Of a stretch of DNA of 64,000 bases, positions 11,911 through 23,329 are shown one piece after another. The stretch's first letter is position 1. The number at the start of each line of letters is the position of its first letter. The notes under the pieces were generated by a model, which worked only from the letters and a program-made list of their open reading frames with translations, had not been told where the DNA came from and made no database searches. The position numbers were made by a program, and so were the translations under genes. The stretch comes from Vitis vinifera (lineage: Eukaryota > Streptophyta > Magnoliopsida > Vitales > Vitaceae), in assembly GCF_030704535.1 (NCBI RefSeq), contig NC_081810.1, positions 7,450,501 to 7,514,500 of the forward strand, read 5' to 3'.

Positions 11911-12520
11911 TTAAATATTAGACACCAAATAATATATAGTAAAACTATCACAAAACAAAATATTAAAAAAGAATTTTAATAAACAAATTAATTCTAATTA
12001 TTTTATTTTTAAATTTCATTTAATTAAACACTAAAAATATAAAACCTATCATTATAATTTTCTTAATAGTTTTTTATATCATTTATATATTAATTAAATA
12101 TAAAAAATGTAAATATTAAAAAAATTTATATATATATCATCATTTATTTTATATCATTTTATACAATTAAAATTAAATGAATTATAATTTTAAAATAAGA
12201 TAGAAGTAATCAAATATCACAATATTTTGTGTGGATGCATACGATATTATTATCAAATATGATTAATTATATCATATACATATATTATTTTTTTATAAAA
12301 CAACTTTAAAATGTATATTATTGTTTATTATATCATTTTTTGAGTTTTTATCAATATTTTCATTTTTTTTTATATCAATTTTAGGCTATTGAATTTTTTT
12401 TTTCCAAAATATTCGTCGATATATCTCTGATATATTTGATATATTTGTAAAATCGAAGTTTCTGATATATCCATGATTACCGATATTTTCATCAATGCAT
12501 AGTAAGTAGTAAGAATGTGG
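11911..12520. other. AT-rich spacer without genes
   Basis: Low-complexity AT-rich DNA. The end (12400-12500) has CGATATATC and GATATATTTGATATATT strings like those found inside the flanking repeat family. Nothing coding is seen. Confidence 0.4.
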
Positions 12521-12522
12521 GT

Positions 12523-12920
12523 TAAGTAGTAAAGAGGTGGGTTGTGATGAGTGGTAGTCATGTTTCAATATACGTAGTAAATAGTAAAGAGGTGGGTTGT
12601 GATGAGTGGTAGTCATGTTTCAATATAAATAGTAAGTGGTAAAGATGTGGATTGTGATGGGTGGTATTCATGTTTCAATATACATAGTAAGAAGCAAAGA
12701 GGTGGGTTGTGATGGGAGTCAAATTTCAATATATATACTAAGTAGGTAAAGAGGTGGGTTGTGATGGGTGGTACTCAATTTTCAATATATATAGTAAGTA
12801 GTAAAGAAGTGGATTGTGTTGGGAGTCGAATTTCAATATATATAGTTAATAGGTAAAAATGTGGGTTGTGATGGGTGGTAGTCAAATTTCAATTTACGCA
12901 GTAAGTGGGTAAAGAGGTTC
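12523..12920. repeat. Minisatellite, about seven units of 52-62 bp
   Basis: The core AAAGAGGTGGGTTGTGATG followed by GGTGGTAGTCATGTTTCAAT and ATATA.GTAGTAAG repeats about seven times with length and base changes. It is the same core as the inner subunit at 9.4-10.1 kb (GTGGGTTGCTATGGGTGG). The sequence 12921-13329 that follows has no recognisable gene. Confidence 0.8.
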
Positions 12921-13334
12921 TACAAAATGTTGAATATCTTCTTAGGTCTTATTTTCAAAGTGATCAAGGCGTCGCCATGTTTAGAGATTTCTTAAATCCA
13001 GAGGGTGAAGAAGTAATCTCTATTTCCAATATTTTGGTAACTCTGTACTGAGGCGTTAATCAAAACAATGACTTGATTTCATCAAATTCATTCATGGCTT
13101 TCAAACTATTAATTGCAATACATTTAAGAGATGTTTTATAAGTACACTCAAATTCCAATTGGTTTTTCCTTTAAATATTTTGTAGTATTTATATTTCCTA
13201 AGCTTCCATGTATCATCTTCTATTTGAATTGGGCGACAACTATCCATAATAGAAAAGAAGAGCCTCATGGGCTTTCATAACCGTGTTAGTGTGAATTGTA
13301 TTTTATTTAAATGAATGATTTGTGTAGTTGATAA

Positions 13335-13793
13335 TGTTGGAGCTGAGAATTTCTTGAACAATGGTCATTTTCTCGTCACGCGTTTCCTTATACCTGTCAC
13401 ACAAGGCTTGCCCGATTTTACCCCCAGATCACCTCATTCGATGATTAAGTTAGCTGAGGTTTTCAAGAAAAGGTAATATATTTAATGCTATTATTTTTTC
13501 TTTCCTCTCCTAGACTTGCTAGTTGCATTCATATACCTTTTAGCTATGATAGGCATAGAGATCGCGGAAGCACTTTTTGGTCACTTCAAGTAGTTACCGC
13601 CTCAAGTGTTAATTGTTTCCACTACTCCACGTGGGTTGTTCTCCTATGTTCTATTTCCCACTTTACCTGTTGGGCTATTTAAGTTAGTTGGGCCATTAGG
13701 CTAGTTGGGCTTTTAACTCTGGCTTGAACTAACCCGACTCAGTTGATAGTTTTTTGGGTAGACCCATTATCCTCATTTACGGGGATGCCCACA
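13335..13793 (-). repeat. Left LTR (3' LTR) of the gypsy element
   Basis: Begins TGTTGGAGCTGAGAATTTCT and ends CCCACA on the plus strand. It aligns over its whole length with 21431-21879, sharing stretches such as TTAAGTTAGTTGGGCCATT and GATAGTTTTTTGGGTAG. The flanking 5 bases GATAA are repeated after the right LTR. Confidence 0.88.
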
Positions 13794-15389
13794 ATTGCCC
13801 TCAATTTTTTGTTGACCTTTGGTTGAGGTCAAACGGAAAATTCTTTTTCATTTTAAGCGGGAACATATTTTCCTTGATTTTCTGGATTTTCCAATTTTTG
13901 TATTGGACGTACATACCAATGTACCCTTTAGTCATCTTTGGGGGTTTCTTTTGCCCTCTAGTGACGACACACGTACCATGCTTTTTCAAATTCCAAAAGT
14001 TATCATATCCTTCCTTTTGGAGTCTCAACAACATTGTTACCTCACCGCAACATTCTTGATTTTTCCTCTTCTATTTGCATCAAGCTACCAATCCTGCGTT
14101 ATTGGTGTTCAGGTAAGGAAAACTCATCTCTTTCATCATCTTTATGTCCTAATTCCGGTTTTCGTTATATTTGCTTCATTCACATTCCTATTTTCCTGGA
14201 TAAAGAGTTCTCTTATTCGTTTGGTTCCTCGAACTCTGCACGAAAGTGCACTAAGAAACCTCTTTCTAGGGTTTCCTTCTCCTCTTCATTTTTCTGCTAG
14301 TAATGAGAACTCTTACAGAATGTCGAAGCAATCTAAAGGTTCTATGAAAAGGAAAATACCCTAAAAGGGTTCCTCTTTAGATAACACAACCCGCACTTTA
14401 GTTCGTATTGTAGACGATTTTGCCACTGATGAATTCAAAAGGGATTTTAATATTCCAGACAATGTTGATATCCAACTATTGTGCAACACCACACCCCTCC
14501 CAACTGATACACACATGCAACACTCCATATGTTTCACCAGGGAACAGTTCCATGCCGAGCTACGCTAACTTTTGCCTTCATTAGTGAGGGATTTTTTGCA
14601 CTATACCCAAATTTCGCCATCATTTGTCCATCTGAACTTGATCTACATTCTCATGGGCTGCTCTATTTTAAATCAGTTATTCAATCTCGAGTTGTTCTTG
14701 CTTGAGATTATTTTCATTTACACTATTAAGTTGAACAAATGAGGAAAATTCATCATTTCTACTTGTAGAAGGCAGTTGCAATTGATCACAAACTTGTCGA
14801 ATTCTAGGAAAGGTTGGGCCATCAAACACGTGATTGTTTCTAGAGAATGGGAATTTGCAACTCCAGATCCTCGCGGTCCTTACCCCTTGAATCATACCCT
14901 TAAACTGCCCAGTAAATGCCCTGATACCATTTATTTATTTATTTAATATTTGTCTAATGTTGCTTCTCGATAGTTGAAAATTACCGAGGATGCCTAGTAG
15001 AGTGGGTGGAAAAACCTTACCGGGAACGGCTTACCAAGCTGTTCAACATTGATTTCAAGCAACTAAGTTTTTCTTTTTTTACTTACCAAGACCAATCTTC
15101 AAAGTGTGCTCTCGAACCAGGACTCTTTCACCCCTCAAATTTTTCTAAGGATTGCTCCTAGCGACCTAATCCTCGGGGTGAATTTTATTCCAAAAGACTT
15201 TAAAGTAAACAAACCTTCTGGCTCTTTTGACACTAGCACAAAAGCTACTGGGGAGAACGACCAACCTATCCCAATAGCAACTACTAAGCAAACTACCCCG
15301 CCTGGTTCCTCTGTCACAATTCCACTCTCTTCGCCTAGAAATTTACCAATTACCAAATTCTTGTTCAGAGTAGTAGGACAAAATTTTAA

Positions 15390-16704
15390 AATCTCCAAGT
15401 ATCAACTTTAAAAAAAAACTAATACATCAACCAAAGTGTTATTGTCTAAATAACTCCAAAATCAAAATAATTCAAATGAGAATTAAGTTTTAACATCTAA
15501 ACAAGGTCCAAAATAAAGAAAGTTTAAACAAATGTCCTAATAAAGCCAAATTTCCCTTCTAACGGTCACTTATCGCCCAAACTGAGGTTACCTGAAAAAT
15601 TATCAACAAAAAGGATGAGCTCAAAGCCCAATAAGGAACATTAATACAGTTTCATAGATCATACGTTTTCAATCATGCTTGCAAATAAGAGATATAACAT
15701 ATACTTATTTTCATAAAAACTTTTGAGTTCAAAATACTAATATATTCAAACTTTGTAACAAAACTTTCTCATATCCATTTCAAAACAATTTCTCATCAAA
15801 ACTAAATCGAATACTTTCAAAATATCTTTACTCTAATTATCGTATGACAAATGGTGCCTAATTAGATGGGAATTCCCAATTGAGTAACTAGTTTCAAATT
15901 TGTTCCATTTAGGGTGAACAAACCAAATGTCAACAATTATAACCCACTGACTAAGGTCATATAATCCAGAGTCAAACATTTTATTTTACTAATTCAAACT
16001 TACAAAACAAAATATCATATCTCCTTAATTTTTCATGTTTCATAAACAGATAAAATGTTTAAACATATTTTTCATACAAAACATATATTTTATCCATGCA
16101 TAGAAATAAAAATAACATTTTTAAACATTTCAAAATACAAAATAAAAAGAAAATTATTTCCTTTTACAAAATTTGCATTAATTTCCCTTAATTTGAAGAA
16201 GCACTCAAAATCTTGAAGTATTTAATTTTGAAGAATTTCCTCCTCATCTAACATAATATCATACACAATATTGATTATTAATTATTTATCTAAATATATA
16301 AATTTGACAATCCTAAAAATATTTTATTTAGTATTAGAGATCCTAATTAATTTCTCATGGTAATATTATTACTACCCAATATTTTTTCAACTTACTAAAC
16401 AATAATAAATTAATTTAGTGAGTTTCCAAATTATTGTAAAATTCATTTTCTTTCATAATCTTACCCTCATTATTTATTTCTTTATATACCTAAATTAAAT
16501 TAAAACCTATACAACAAACTATTATTATTATTATTATTATTATTATTGGTTCCAAATCCAATTGTCACTTAACCACAATTCCACCCCCACACCTCATTAT
16601 ATATGTATTATCACTTTCAAAGACTCTGCAACACCATTATTCCAAGCCACCAACTACACCCATTATTATTATTATAATCATAACATTTTTTTTTCTTTTT
16701 ATTA

Positions 16705-16738
<34 letters not shown>

Positions 16739-16968
16739 CACCAACTACACCCATTATTATTATTATAATCATAACATTTTTTTTTCTTTTTATTATTATT
16801 ATTATTATTATTATTGTTATTATTATTTTCTTTTTATTATTTTTATTATTATTGTTATTATTATTTTCTTTTTATTATTTTTATTATTATTGTTATTATT
16901 ATCACCAACTACACCCATTATTATTATTATAATCATGACATTTTTTTTTCTTCAACATTTGTTTTTTC

Positions 16969-17002
<34 letters not shown>

Positions 17003-17098
17003 GTTATTATTATTTTCTTTTTATTATTTTTATTATTATTGTTATTATTATCACCAACTACACCCATTATTATTATTATAATCATAACATTTTTTTTC

Positions 17099-17139
<41 letters not shown>

Positions 17140-17250
17140 TTCTTTTTATTATTTTTATTATTATTTTCTTTTTATTATTTTTATTATTATTGTTATTATT
17201 ATCACCAACTACACCCATTATTATTATTATAATCATAACATTTTTTTTTC

Positions 17251-17297
<47 letters not shown>

Positions 17298-17381
17298 TTC
17301 TTTTTATTATTTTTATTATTATTGTTATTATTATCACCAGCTACACCCATTATTATTATTATAATCATAACATTTTTTTTC

Positions 17382-17413
<32 letters not shown>

Positions 17414-17536
17414 TTCTTTTTATTATTTTTATTATTATTGTTATTATTATTTTCTTTTTATTATTATTATTATTATTGTTATTATTATCACCAACTACAC
17501 CCATTATTATTATTATAATCATAACATTTTTTTTTC

Positions 17537-17572
<36 letters not shown>

Positions 17573-17828
17573 TTCTTTTTATTATTTTTATTATTATTGT
17601 TATTATTATCACCAACTACACCCATTATTATTACTATTATAATCATAACATTTTTTTTTCTTTTTATTATTATTATTTTCTTTTTATTATTTTTATTATT
17701 ATTGTTATTATTATCACCAACTACACCCATTATTATTATTATTATAATCATGACTTTTTTTTTTCTTCAACATTTGTTTTTTCTTTTTTATTATTATTAT
17801 TTTTTTTTCTTCAACATTTTTTTTCTTC

Positions 17829-17865
<37 letters not shown>

Positions 17866-18180
17866 GAGATATTTCAAAGAATATCTAAAGTGTTCAAAAC
17901 TAATTAATGAATATAAAATATTAATTTAAGGATTAAAAATCTTACCTAAAAAAATTGATCTTCAAATCCTCAACCTCCAAATCTTCAGCCATATACTCTG
18001 ATATTTATGATCTCTATGTAAAAAGGTTTTATGAATAAAGAAGATAGGAAAAATCTAATTTAAATTTAGGGGTTTTAAATACGAAAAAACTTTTTTACCC
18101 TTATTAAATTACTTTAATTAATTAATAATTTTCAAATTACAATTTTACCCCTAAATTGGGTTTGGGACATTACACCACTA
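15390..18180. mobile_element. Probable nested AT-rich insertion in the antisense ORF
   Basis: The antisense frame breaks off near 15380 and its later part resumes near 18190. The DNA between is very AT-rich and unlike the rest of the element. On the minus strand its right end reads TGTAATGTCCCAAACCCAAT, which looks like an LTR terminus of a small non-autonomous element. I found no matching left end and no convincing target duplication, so borders and class are uncertain. It contains the TTA-rich array. Confidence 0.45.
16520..17866. repeat. TTA-rich higher-order repeat array, about nine units
   Basis: A complex unit of about 90-165 bp recurs: ATTATCACCAACTACACCCA, then ATTATTATTATAATCATAAC, a T8-9 run, CTTTTT, a variable (ATT)n tract, then TTTTCTTTTTATTATTTTTA with ATTGTT interruptions. 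The anchor ACCAACTACACCC (once ACCAGCTACACCC) occurs near 16648, 16740, 16903, 17052, 17204, 17334, 17490, 17610 and 17716. Unit length differs mostly by the number of ATT triplets. Long open frames in all directions are artefacts of the triplet repeat. Confidence 0.92.
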
Positions 18181-19925
18181 CTGGTACTGGACAGTGATTC
18201 TATTGAACATAACGAGTCAGCTCCTTTGATTGCGAAGAACATGGACGACACAGAAGGTGAGGTCGTTGACATATTTAGTTGGGTTAGAGAGAGAAAAAAA
18301 AACTAAACTAAAGATTGTCCCGTCTAAGACCACCCAACCAACTTCTAGCACACTTTAAAAGACGTCGACTACACAAAGTGCTTTATCGGATACTACTCCA
18401 CAAATGGCCCCTCACGACAATATTATTGTTCTTAACCTGCGTCAAATGAAGAATCTGCACTTTCACAAGATTGGTCCCATTTCAACTAAGGAGGTAGGGG
18501 AAATCCAAAACCAATATTCCTCATTTACCACTGTTGATCCTCTTTTAGCATATATGGACTACTAAGCAGATCACCATGGAGGTTCTTGGTTGGCTAGACT
18601 TGAACTTTATTGCAAATGTTTCCATTGGGGCACCTGCTTGAGTTGTGCAAATGGTAGCTACTATTTGAGGACTAGATGAAGATCAAATTACCGAAATGGT
18701 ACTACGGCAAACCGAGCACGCTTTTGATACCCTTCCTTAAAATTCTTCAATACATTTAACACTATCATATTTATATACCAAATGGGTTGTTGTTGGTAGA
18801 GACTTGAAACACCAGTTTTAAACCACCAATAAGAAGTTGAAGGCTGCCAATAAACTTAGACAGTACGTTGTTGAGTCCATGGCCAAGCAGGAAAACCTTG
18901 AAATGGAGTTGGCTTCAGCTAAGTTGCATATTGCTGAACTTGGGAACTCTAATAAAGTCCTTTAGGCCTCAATCCAAACTCTTCAGACCAAGTACGGGGA
19001 CTTGAAAAATGATCAAAAAATGAAGGTAAAAGAGATAGAACGACTCCATATTCAAATTAACTAGTCCTAGTCCGCGCTAAAAGCTCAACATGCAAAGTTA
19101 ATTGCCAAGTACACCGAGCAGGTAGAGAAAATGTATTGGTGCGCATACCGGTGTTTCAAGCAAATGCATGCTATCACTGAAGACTTTGATACTAACGAGG
19201 ACTTTGTCACCGAAGATGAAGGTTCTGCCCTTGAAACCTCACCGTTGGGTACTGGCAAGGCCGACAAGAGAGTGAGGTCGACTATTACAGACGAAGACGA
19301 AGCCAACCCTACTGGGGTGTCAGCCCTGTCGGATGCTTCTTTGCGAGAAGATATCGCCCCTTACTTGGATAAGGTTTCTCCTCTATGTCACATTGGTGAT
19401 GTGTCTTCCATTGTTGAACCGATAGGTAGTCAAGAGAACGTCCTTGAGAGGACTGAAGAATTAGAACCCCTATTGGCCAGCTTGAATCCCATTACATACA
19501 TTGATGACCTAGAAGAATGAATTGAAGTCATAGTTTTTTTTTTTTTTTTTTGGTAAAAACTTAACAGTTACACTAGTTCTTTGACATTTGGTGGGTTTTA
19601 CCGTCTCTTTTCTTCTTCTTCTTTGGTTTTGTTTTGTTTTTTTTTTAAATGTTTGCATGATATTTCCTTTACAATAGGTTTTTGTGCCCTACTTCTTTTG
19701 CCCCTACTTTGTTTGGCTTTTTATTTTATTTTATAATATTGAATCTATCATGTAATGTATTTTGCTAGCATGTTTACACTTTTTACTTAATCATAGGATT
19801 TTTACTCAAGAAAAATATCTTTTTAGGTTTGAAATATTCTATGGACGAGGTAAATGTTCCTCAGTTATTTTTTCTAGGTGGTAGGCTCCTCCATGTTTTA
19901 TTTTTATTACATTGTAAGGACCTTC

Positions 19926-20960
19926 CTAATCGGCTTGCAATTTGCCAAGCCCGAGATCTGTCATATTCTCAAACATTTTCCTCAAGACTAAGTCCCTGAC
20001 TTGCAGTTGTCGCGGTTTTGCCCGCTTGTTGTAATATGTCATTGCTTGATGACAATAAGTTTCCATTCGAATCAGAGCTGCCTCCCTCAACTCATCAACC
20101 CAACCCAAACTAGCTTGGATATCTTGGTTTCTTGTTGGGTTTTGGGTTGTTCACAATGTTGGTGTTCTTATTTCAATTAGGATGACAACTTCCATGCTAT
20201 AAGCTAGGGAAAAAAAAGTCTCCCCGGTTGGGTGTCGTCATGTGGTTCGATGTGCCCACAATACTTCGAGCAACTCTTCCACCCAGTGGCCATTGGCTCA
20301 TTGAAGTCTTTTCTTTAGTGTATCAAACAGGGACTTATTCATTGATTTCCTTTTCCCATTAGCCTGTGGGTAGCATGGTGAGGAATACAGGTTCTTGATC
20401 TCCAACTCATAACAAATTTTTTTATAATTAGAGCTATCAAACTATGGCCCATTATTTGAGATTATCACCCATGGTATCCTAAAACGACAAATAACGCTCT
20501 TCCATAAAAACCTTGCTACATCCTTATCTTTTATTGTTGCGAAAGCCTCTGCTTCAACCCACTTTATAAAGTGGTCAGTTGTCATCAACAAAAATTTCTT
20601 TTAGGAAGAGGCTACTAGGAAATGACCCATTATATCTATTATCCACTGGGCAAAAAGCAAAGGACTAACCAATAGAGTGACGGACTTTGATGGTAGCCAG
20701 GGAATGTGTGCATACCGTTGACAACTGTCACACGTTCGCACTAACTCCTGGGAGTCCTTATGTATGGTGGGCCAGTAGTACCCTTGTGTGCATGTTCGAT
20801 GAGCAAATGTCCGACCGCCCAAGTGGTTTTCGCACACTCCTTCGCACAATTCTGAAATTACATACTTCGCTTCTTCTGGGTCCAAACACCTTAAATATGA
20901 CCCACTGTAAGACCTTCTGTATAATTGACCCCCGATCATGCGGACTTAATCCTAATCCAA
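19926..20960 (-). pseudogene. Gypsy integrase fragment (zinc-binding, core and C-terminal parts), decayed
   Basis: Minus-strand reading gives GGQLYRRSYSG, then the zinc-binding HHCC region (H-L-GGRTFAHR, GYYWPTI, CDSCQRYAHIP, about 20700-20900), then the catalytic core start FAQWIIDIMG. The core continues through TDHFIKWVEAEAFATIKDKD with stops and shifts. Catalytic residues are damaged: the usual ADNGPQF reads SNNGP-stop-F, and the usual glutamate after QSNGQ is not kept (QANGKRKS). The C-terminal part at 19926-20108 reads MGWVDELREAALIRMETYCH and is open. The start 20960 marks where similarity begins; gag, protease and RT are absent upstream. Confidence 0.8.
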
Positions 20961-21412
20961 TGTGTCTAGAGTTCATCCTCTAGTAGCTCCCCTGCTTCCA
21001 GATACTTGAAGATCAGTTCCATTCAACTTCCATGGATATCATAAACTTGATTCACTTGTTCTTTTTCTAGGATTGATGGGTCATCTTGGTAATAAACCAG
21101 CAAAATAGTTGTTTGTGTCACAACTAAGGAAGTTGTTAATCCAGTTAATGCATCTACTTAGACACTCTCTTCCTTAGAGATCTGAGTCACTTTCCACTCA
21201 CTAATCTGAAGCTAGTTTTTCTTCTATCCTATTCCGCTTGATGTCTTTCGAAATCCTCAAGAATAATCTCCAATGTTGCAGCCTTCCAAGGAGTTGTCAT
21301 ACTAATTGAATCCCGCGATTGACTATCTCCCATTGCTAAGCTTCCAACTCCAAACAAAAATAGGGGTCTACTTTCAGCTCAAAGTAAAAATGTTACTAAA
21401 ATGTAGAACCTT

Positions 21413-21430
21413 CCCACAGACGACACCACT
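21413..21430 (-). other. Primer-binding-site-like sequence
   Basis: Directly inside the right LTR the minus strand reads AGTGGTGTCGTCTGTGGGAA. This resembles the TGGCGCCGTCTGTGGGAA form common next to the 5' LTR of plant Tat elements, with two C-to-T-type changes. It fixes the polarity of the element together with the integrase. Confidence 0.6.
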
Positions 21431-21879
21431 TGTTAGAGCTAAGAATTTCTTGAGCAATAGTCATATTCTCGTTGCACGCTTTCTTATACCTGTCATACAA
21501 GGCTCGCTTGATTTTACCCCAGGATCACTTCCTCCAATGATTAAGTTAGTTGGGGGTTTCTAGAAAAGGTAATATTTTTAGTGCTGCTATTTTTTTTCCC
21601 TCTCCTGGATTTGCTAATTGCATTCATATACCTTTCAGTTACCGATAGGCGTGAAGATCGCGGGAGCACTTTTTGGCCACTTCAAGCGGTTACCTCCTCA
21701 AGTGTTAACTGGCTCCACTACTCCTCGTGGGTTGTTCTCTCACGTTCTATTTCTCACTTTACTTGTTAGGCTATTTAAGTTAGTTGGGCCATTTGGCTAG
21801 TTGGGCTTTTAATTCTAGCCTGACTTAGCGGATAGTTTTTTGGGTAGGCTCGTTATCCCCATTTGCAAGGGTGCCCATA
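21431..21879 (-). repeat. Right LTR (5' LTR) of the gypsy element
   Basis: Begins TGTTAGAGCTAAGAATTTCT on the plus strand and ends CCCATA, where the left copy has CCCACA, so the last C of the LTR end has become T. The 5 bases after it (GATAA) repeat the target site before the left LTR. Confidence 0.87.
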
Positions 21880-21884
21880 GATAA

Positions 21885-22770
21885 TATGGTTATAAGAGAT
21901 ATCTTTCTAAACAAGTGGTTCGTGTCAATTTTCGATAATGGCTATTATGGGAAAATTTTACAAAGTGGGTGTTGTAAACCTAGTTTGTGTGGGGTTTTTA
22001 GCTGAGGAAAGATTTAAAAGGAGATTGGCCTTGAAGAAGCAGCATTTCTTGAAGGTGGAAAGACCAGCCCCTATCAAGACTTCAAGAGTGTTGATAGATC
22101 TTCCCTCTCCTCCAAGAATGTTGAAGACCGATAGGAAGAGAAGAGGTGGGTCAATTTTTTAGGCTTATTAATGCTGTGAGTTTGCAAGCAGATGGGGAAG
22201 ATACCTCATTGTGGAGGGAGGAGAACAAAGGGAGATTTCGAAGTGTAATCCTTTTCTAGATTCTCATGTGATGAGAGAGAGCTTTGTTGGGGCACTGCTG
22301 CTCTTTTGAGAAATTGTGTATTTTTTTATTTTTTTATTTTTTGCTTGGAAAATAGTTTCAAAATTTTGAAACCAGTTTTAAAAAACTCATTTTCTAGGTT
22401 TTTGGAAAATGCGTATGTTTTTTAGAAGAGAAGATTGCCTTAATAAAACAATTATTAAACCGGCCTAAGATTCCATCCCCCAATTCGTTTCCAACCTTGG
22501 CTGAATATGTGGCTAGATATCAATGTGATAAAATCGCCAAAACATCTGAGATTATTAAAAAGAACTCAAGAAAACCATGAAAATCGGTGATTTTCTGGTG
22601 ACTTGAACCTGAACCTGATTTCATTTCGGGGCCAATATGGACCAACACGCAGTGGTAAATACGATAAACAGAAGGGTATAAAATTAGAACATTTGATTTT
22701 GGTACCTCATATTCATATATTTCCAAGAGCAGACAAGTTAAAATCAATGATAAGACCAAGCTATTTTACC
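21885..22770. other. Spacer between the gypsy element and the FAD3 relic
   Basis: A 74-aa open frame at 21938-22162 (MAIMGKFYKVGVV..., ends RKRRGGSIF) is rich in Lys/Arg but I do not recognise it and see no upstream promoter or splice support. The rest has no coding signal. The gypsy element inserted into this sequence, since 13.33 kb and 21.88 kb share the target site. Confidence 0.35.
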
Positions 22771-22774
22771 TGAC

Positions 22775-23075
22775 TCTGCCATTCATCTTCTTCAACATGA
22801 CCATGGTTCTGATGGCGACTTCTCTGCTTGATTCTCCTCTATTATTTATGAACAATTTGAATGGAACATAAATCAAACATCAGGGGTAATGATCCTGAAA
22901 ATGAAAAAATCTAAAAAGTTATTAGGAACCTACCATTCATGGTAGGGAACAAGAATTGGAGAATCCAAGAGCTGCCCACCACAATATTCAGCAAAGGGAA
23001 GTTTTCCAAGCTATTTCTCAGTAGCCAAACACAAAGTGTTAAAATGATTACTAGTCATGTCCAAGAACACAATGC
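22775..23075 (-). pseudogene. FAD3 relic (pieces of exons 2, 3 and 4 with introns)
   Basis: Minus-strand order is kept. A scrap of the second coding exon (GTTCTTGGACATGACTAGTAATCA, including the donor) lies near 23055-23080. A damaged third exon (ending TTCTTGTTCCCTACCATGAATG|GTAGG, near 22932-23000) and a fourth exon (GAGAATCAAG to GAAGAAGATGAATGGCAG, near 22780-22845) follow. The second histidine box HRTHH has become QRSRH, so a metal ligand set is lost. Because intron borders are still visible, the relic arose by DNA duplication and not by reverse transcription. It lies directly next to the intact PUB42-type gene, as the PUB relic lies next to FAD3 copy A. Confidence 0.8.
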
Positions 23076-23329
23076 CCTCAATATATTCCTTCATTTGAAT
23101 GCCTCCAATTTTCAGTGAATCACAGCAAAAACATTTAACAAAAACCTTGTTTCACAAAAGAAATAAAAAGGACATCAGTTTCTATGCTTCATAACGAGCA
23201 ATACTCTTGCTTCTTTTGTAATAATGAATGCAAAACTAGGCAACTGTGACTGATATACAACATGAGATTTTGACATGAATAATACAACATACACATGGTA
23301 TAATACAAGCAATCCTTTAGTGTCAGTAA

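Larger units (their letters stand above)
14320..19520 (+). pseudogene. Antisense ORF of the gypsy element (plant gypsy-type transposon protein), decayed
   Basis: The frame opens with ATG at 14320 (MSKQSKGSMKRKIP) and hits a stop at once, then reads DNTTRTLVRIVDDFATDEF and FTREQFHAELR, then after a stop LLPSLVRDFLHYTQISPSFV. This order (a FTRE..F motif, then PLPSLV..FLH) is what I know from the putative gypsy-type transposon family in plants. Further on comes VEWVEKPYRERLTKLFNID, then after the nested insertion a coiled coil (about 18830-19110) and an acidic C-terminal tail (19131-19520, ends YIDDLEE). Several in-frame stops and frame changes make it a pseudogene. It is antisense to pol of its host element, as in Tat lineages. 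The 129-aa open stretch at 19131-19520 is the tail of this frame, not a separate host gene. Confidence 0.7.
13330..21884 (-). mobile_element. Ty3/gypsy LTR retrotransposon, Tat-like, internally deleted
   Basis: Two LTRs of about 450 bp (13335-13793 and 21431-21879) flank the element, with a 5-bp target duplication GATAA at 13330-13334 and 21880-21884. The polarity is minus: the integrase remnant (19926-20960) reads on the minus strand and a primer-binding-site-like string adjoins the right LTR. Gag, protease, reverse transcriptase and RNase H are missing, since only about 450 bases separate the PBS from the integrase. Between the integrase and the left LTR lies a plus-strand reading frame, i.e. 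antisense to pol. An antisense frame in this place is known for Tat-lineage elements (RIRE2, Grande, Retand). LTRs have diverged clearly, so the insertion is old and dead. A further AT-rich insertion sits inside the antisense frame. Confidence 0.88.

Noticed and set aside
16814-17642. Open frames of up to 234 codons in the TTA-rich array
   Set aside because: Triplet repeats without stops in several frames; the translation is only Ile/Leu/Tyr/Phe runs.
19131-19520. A separate 129-aa host gene
   Set aside because: It is the acidic tail of the gypsy antisense frame; coiled-coil text in the same element precedes it and there is no promoter.
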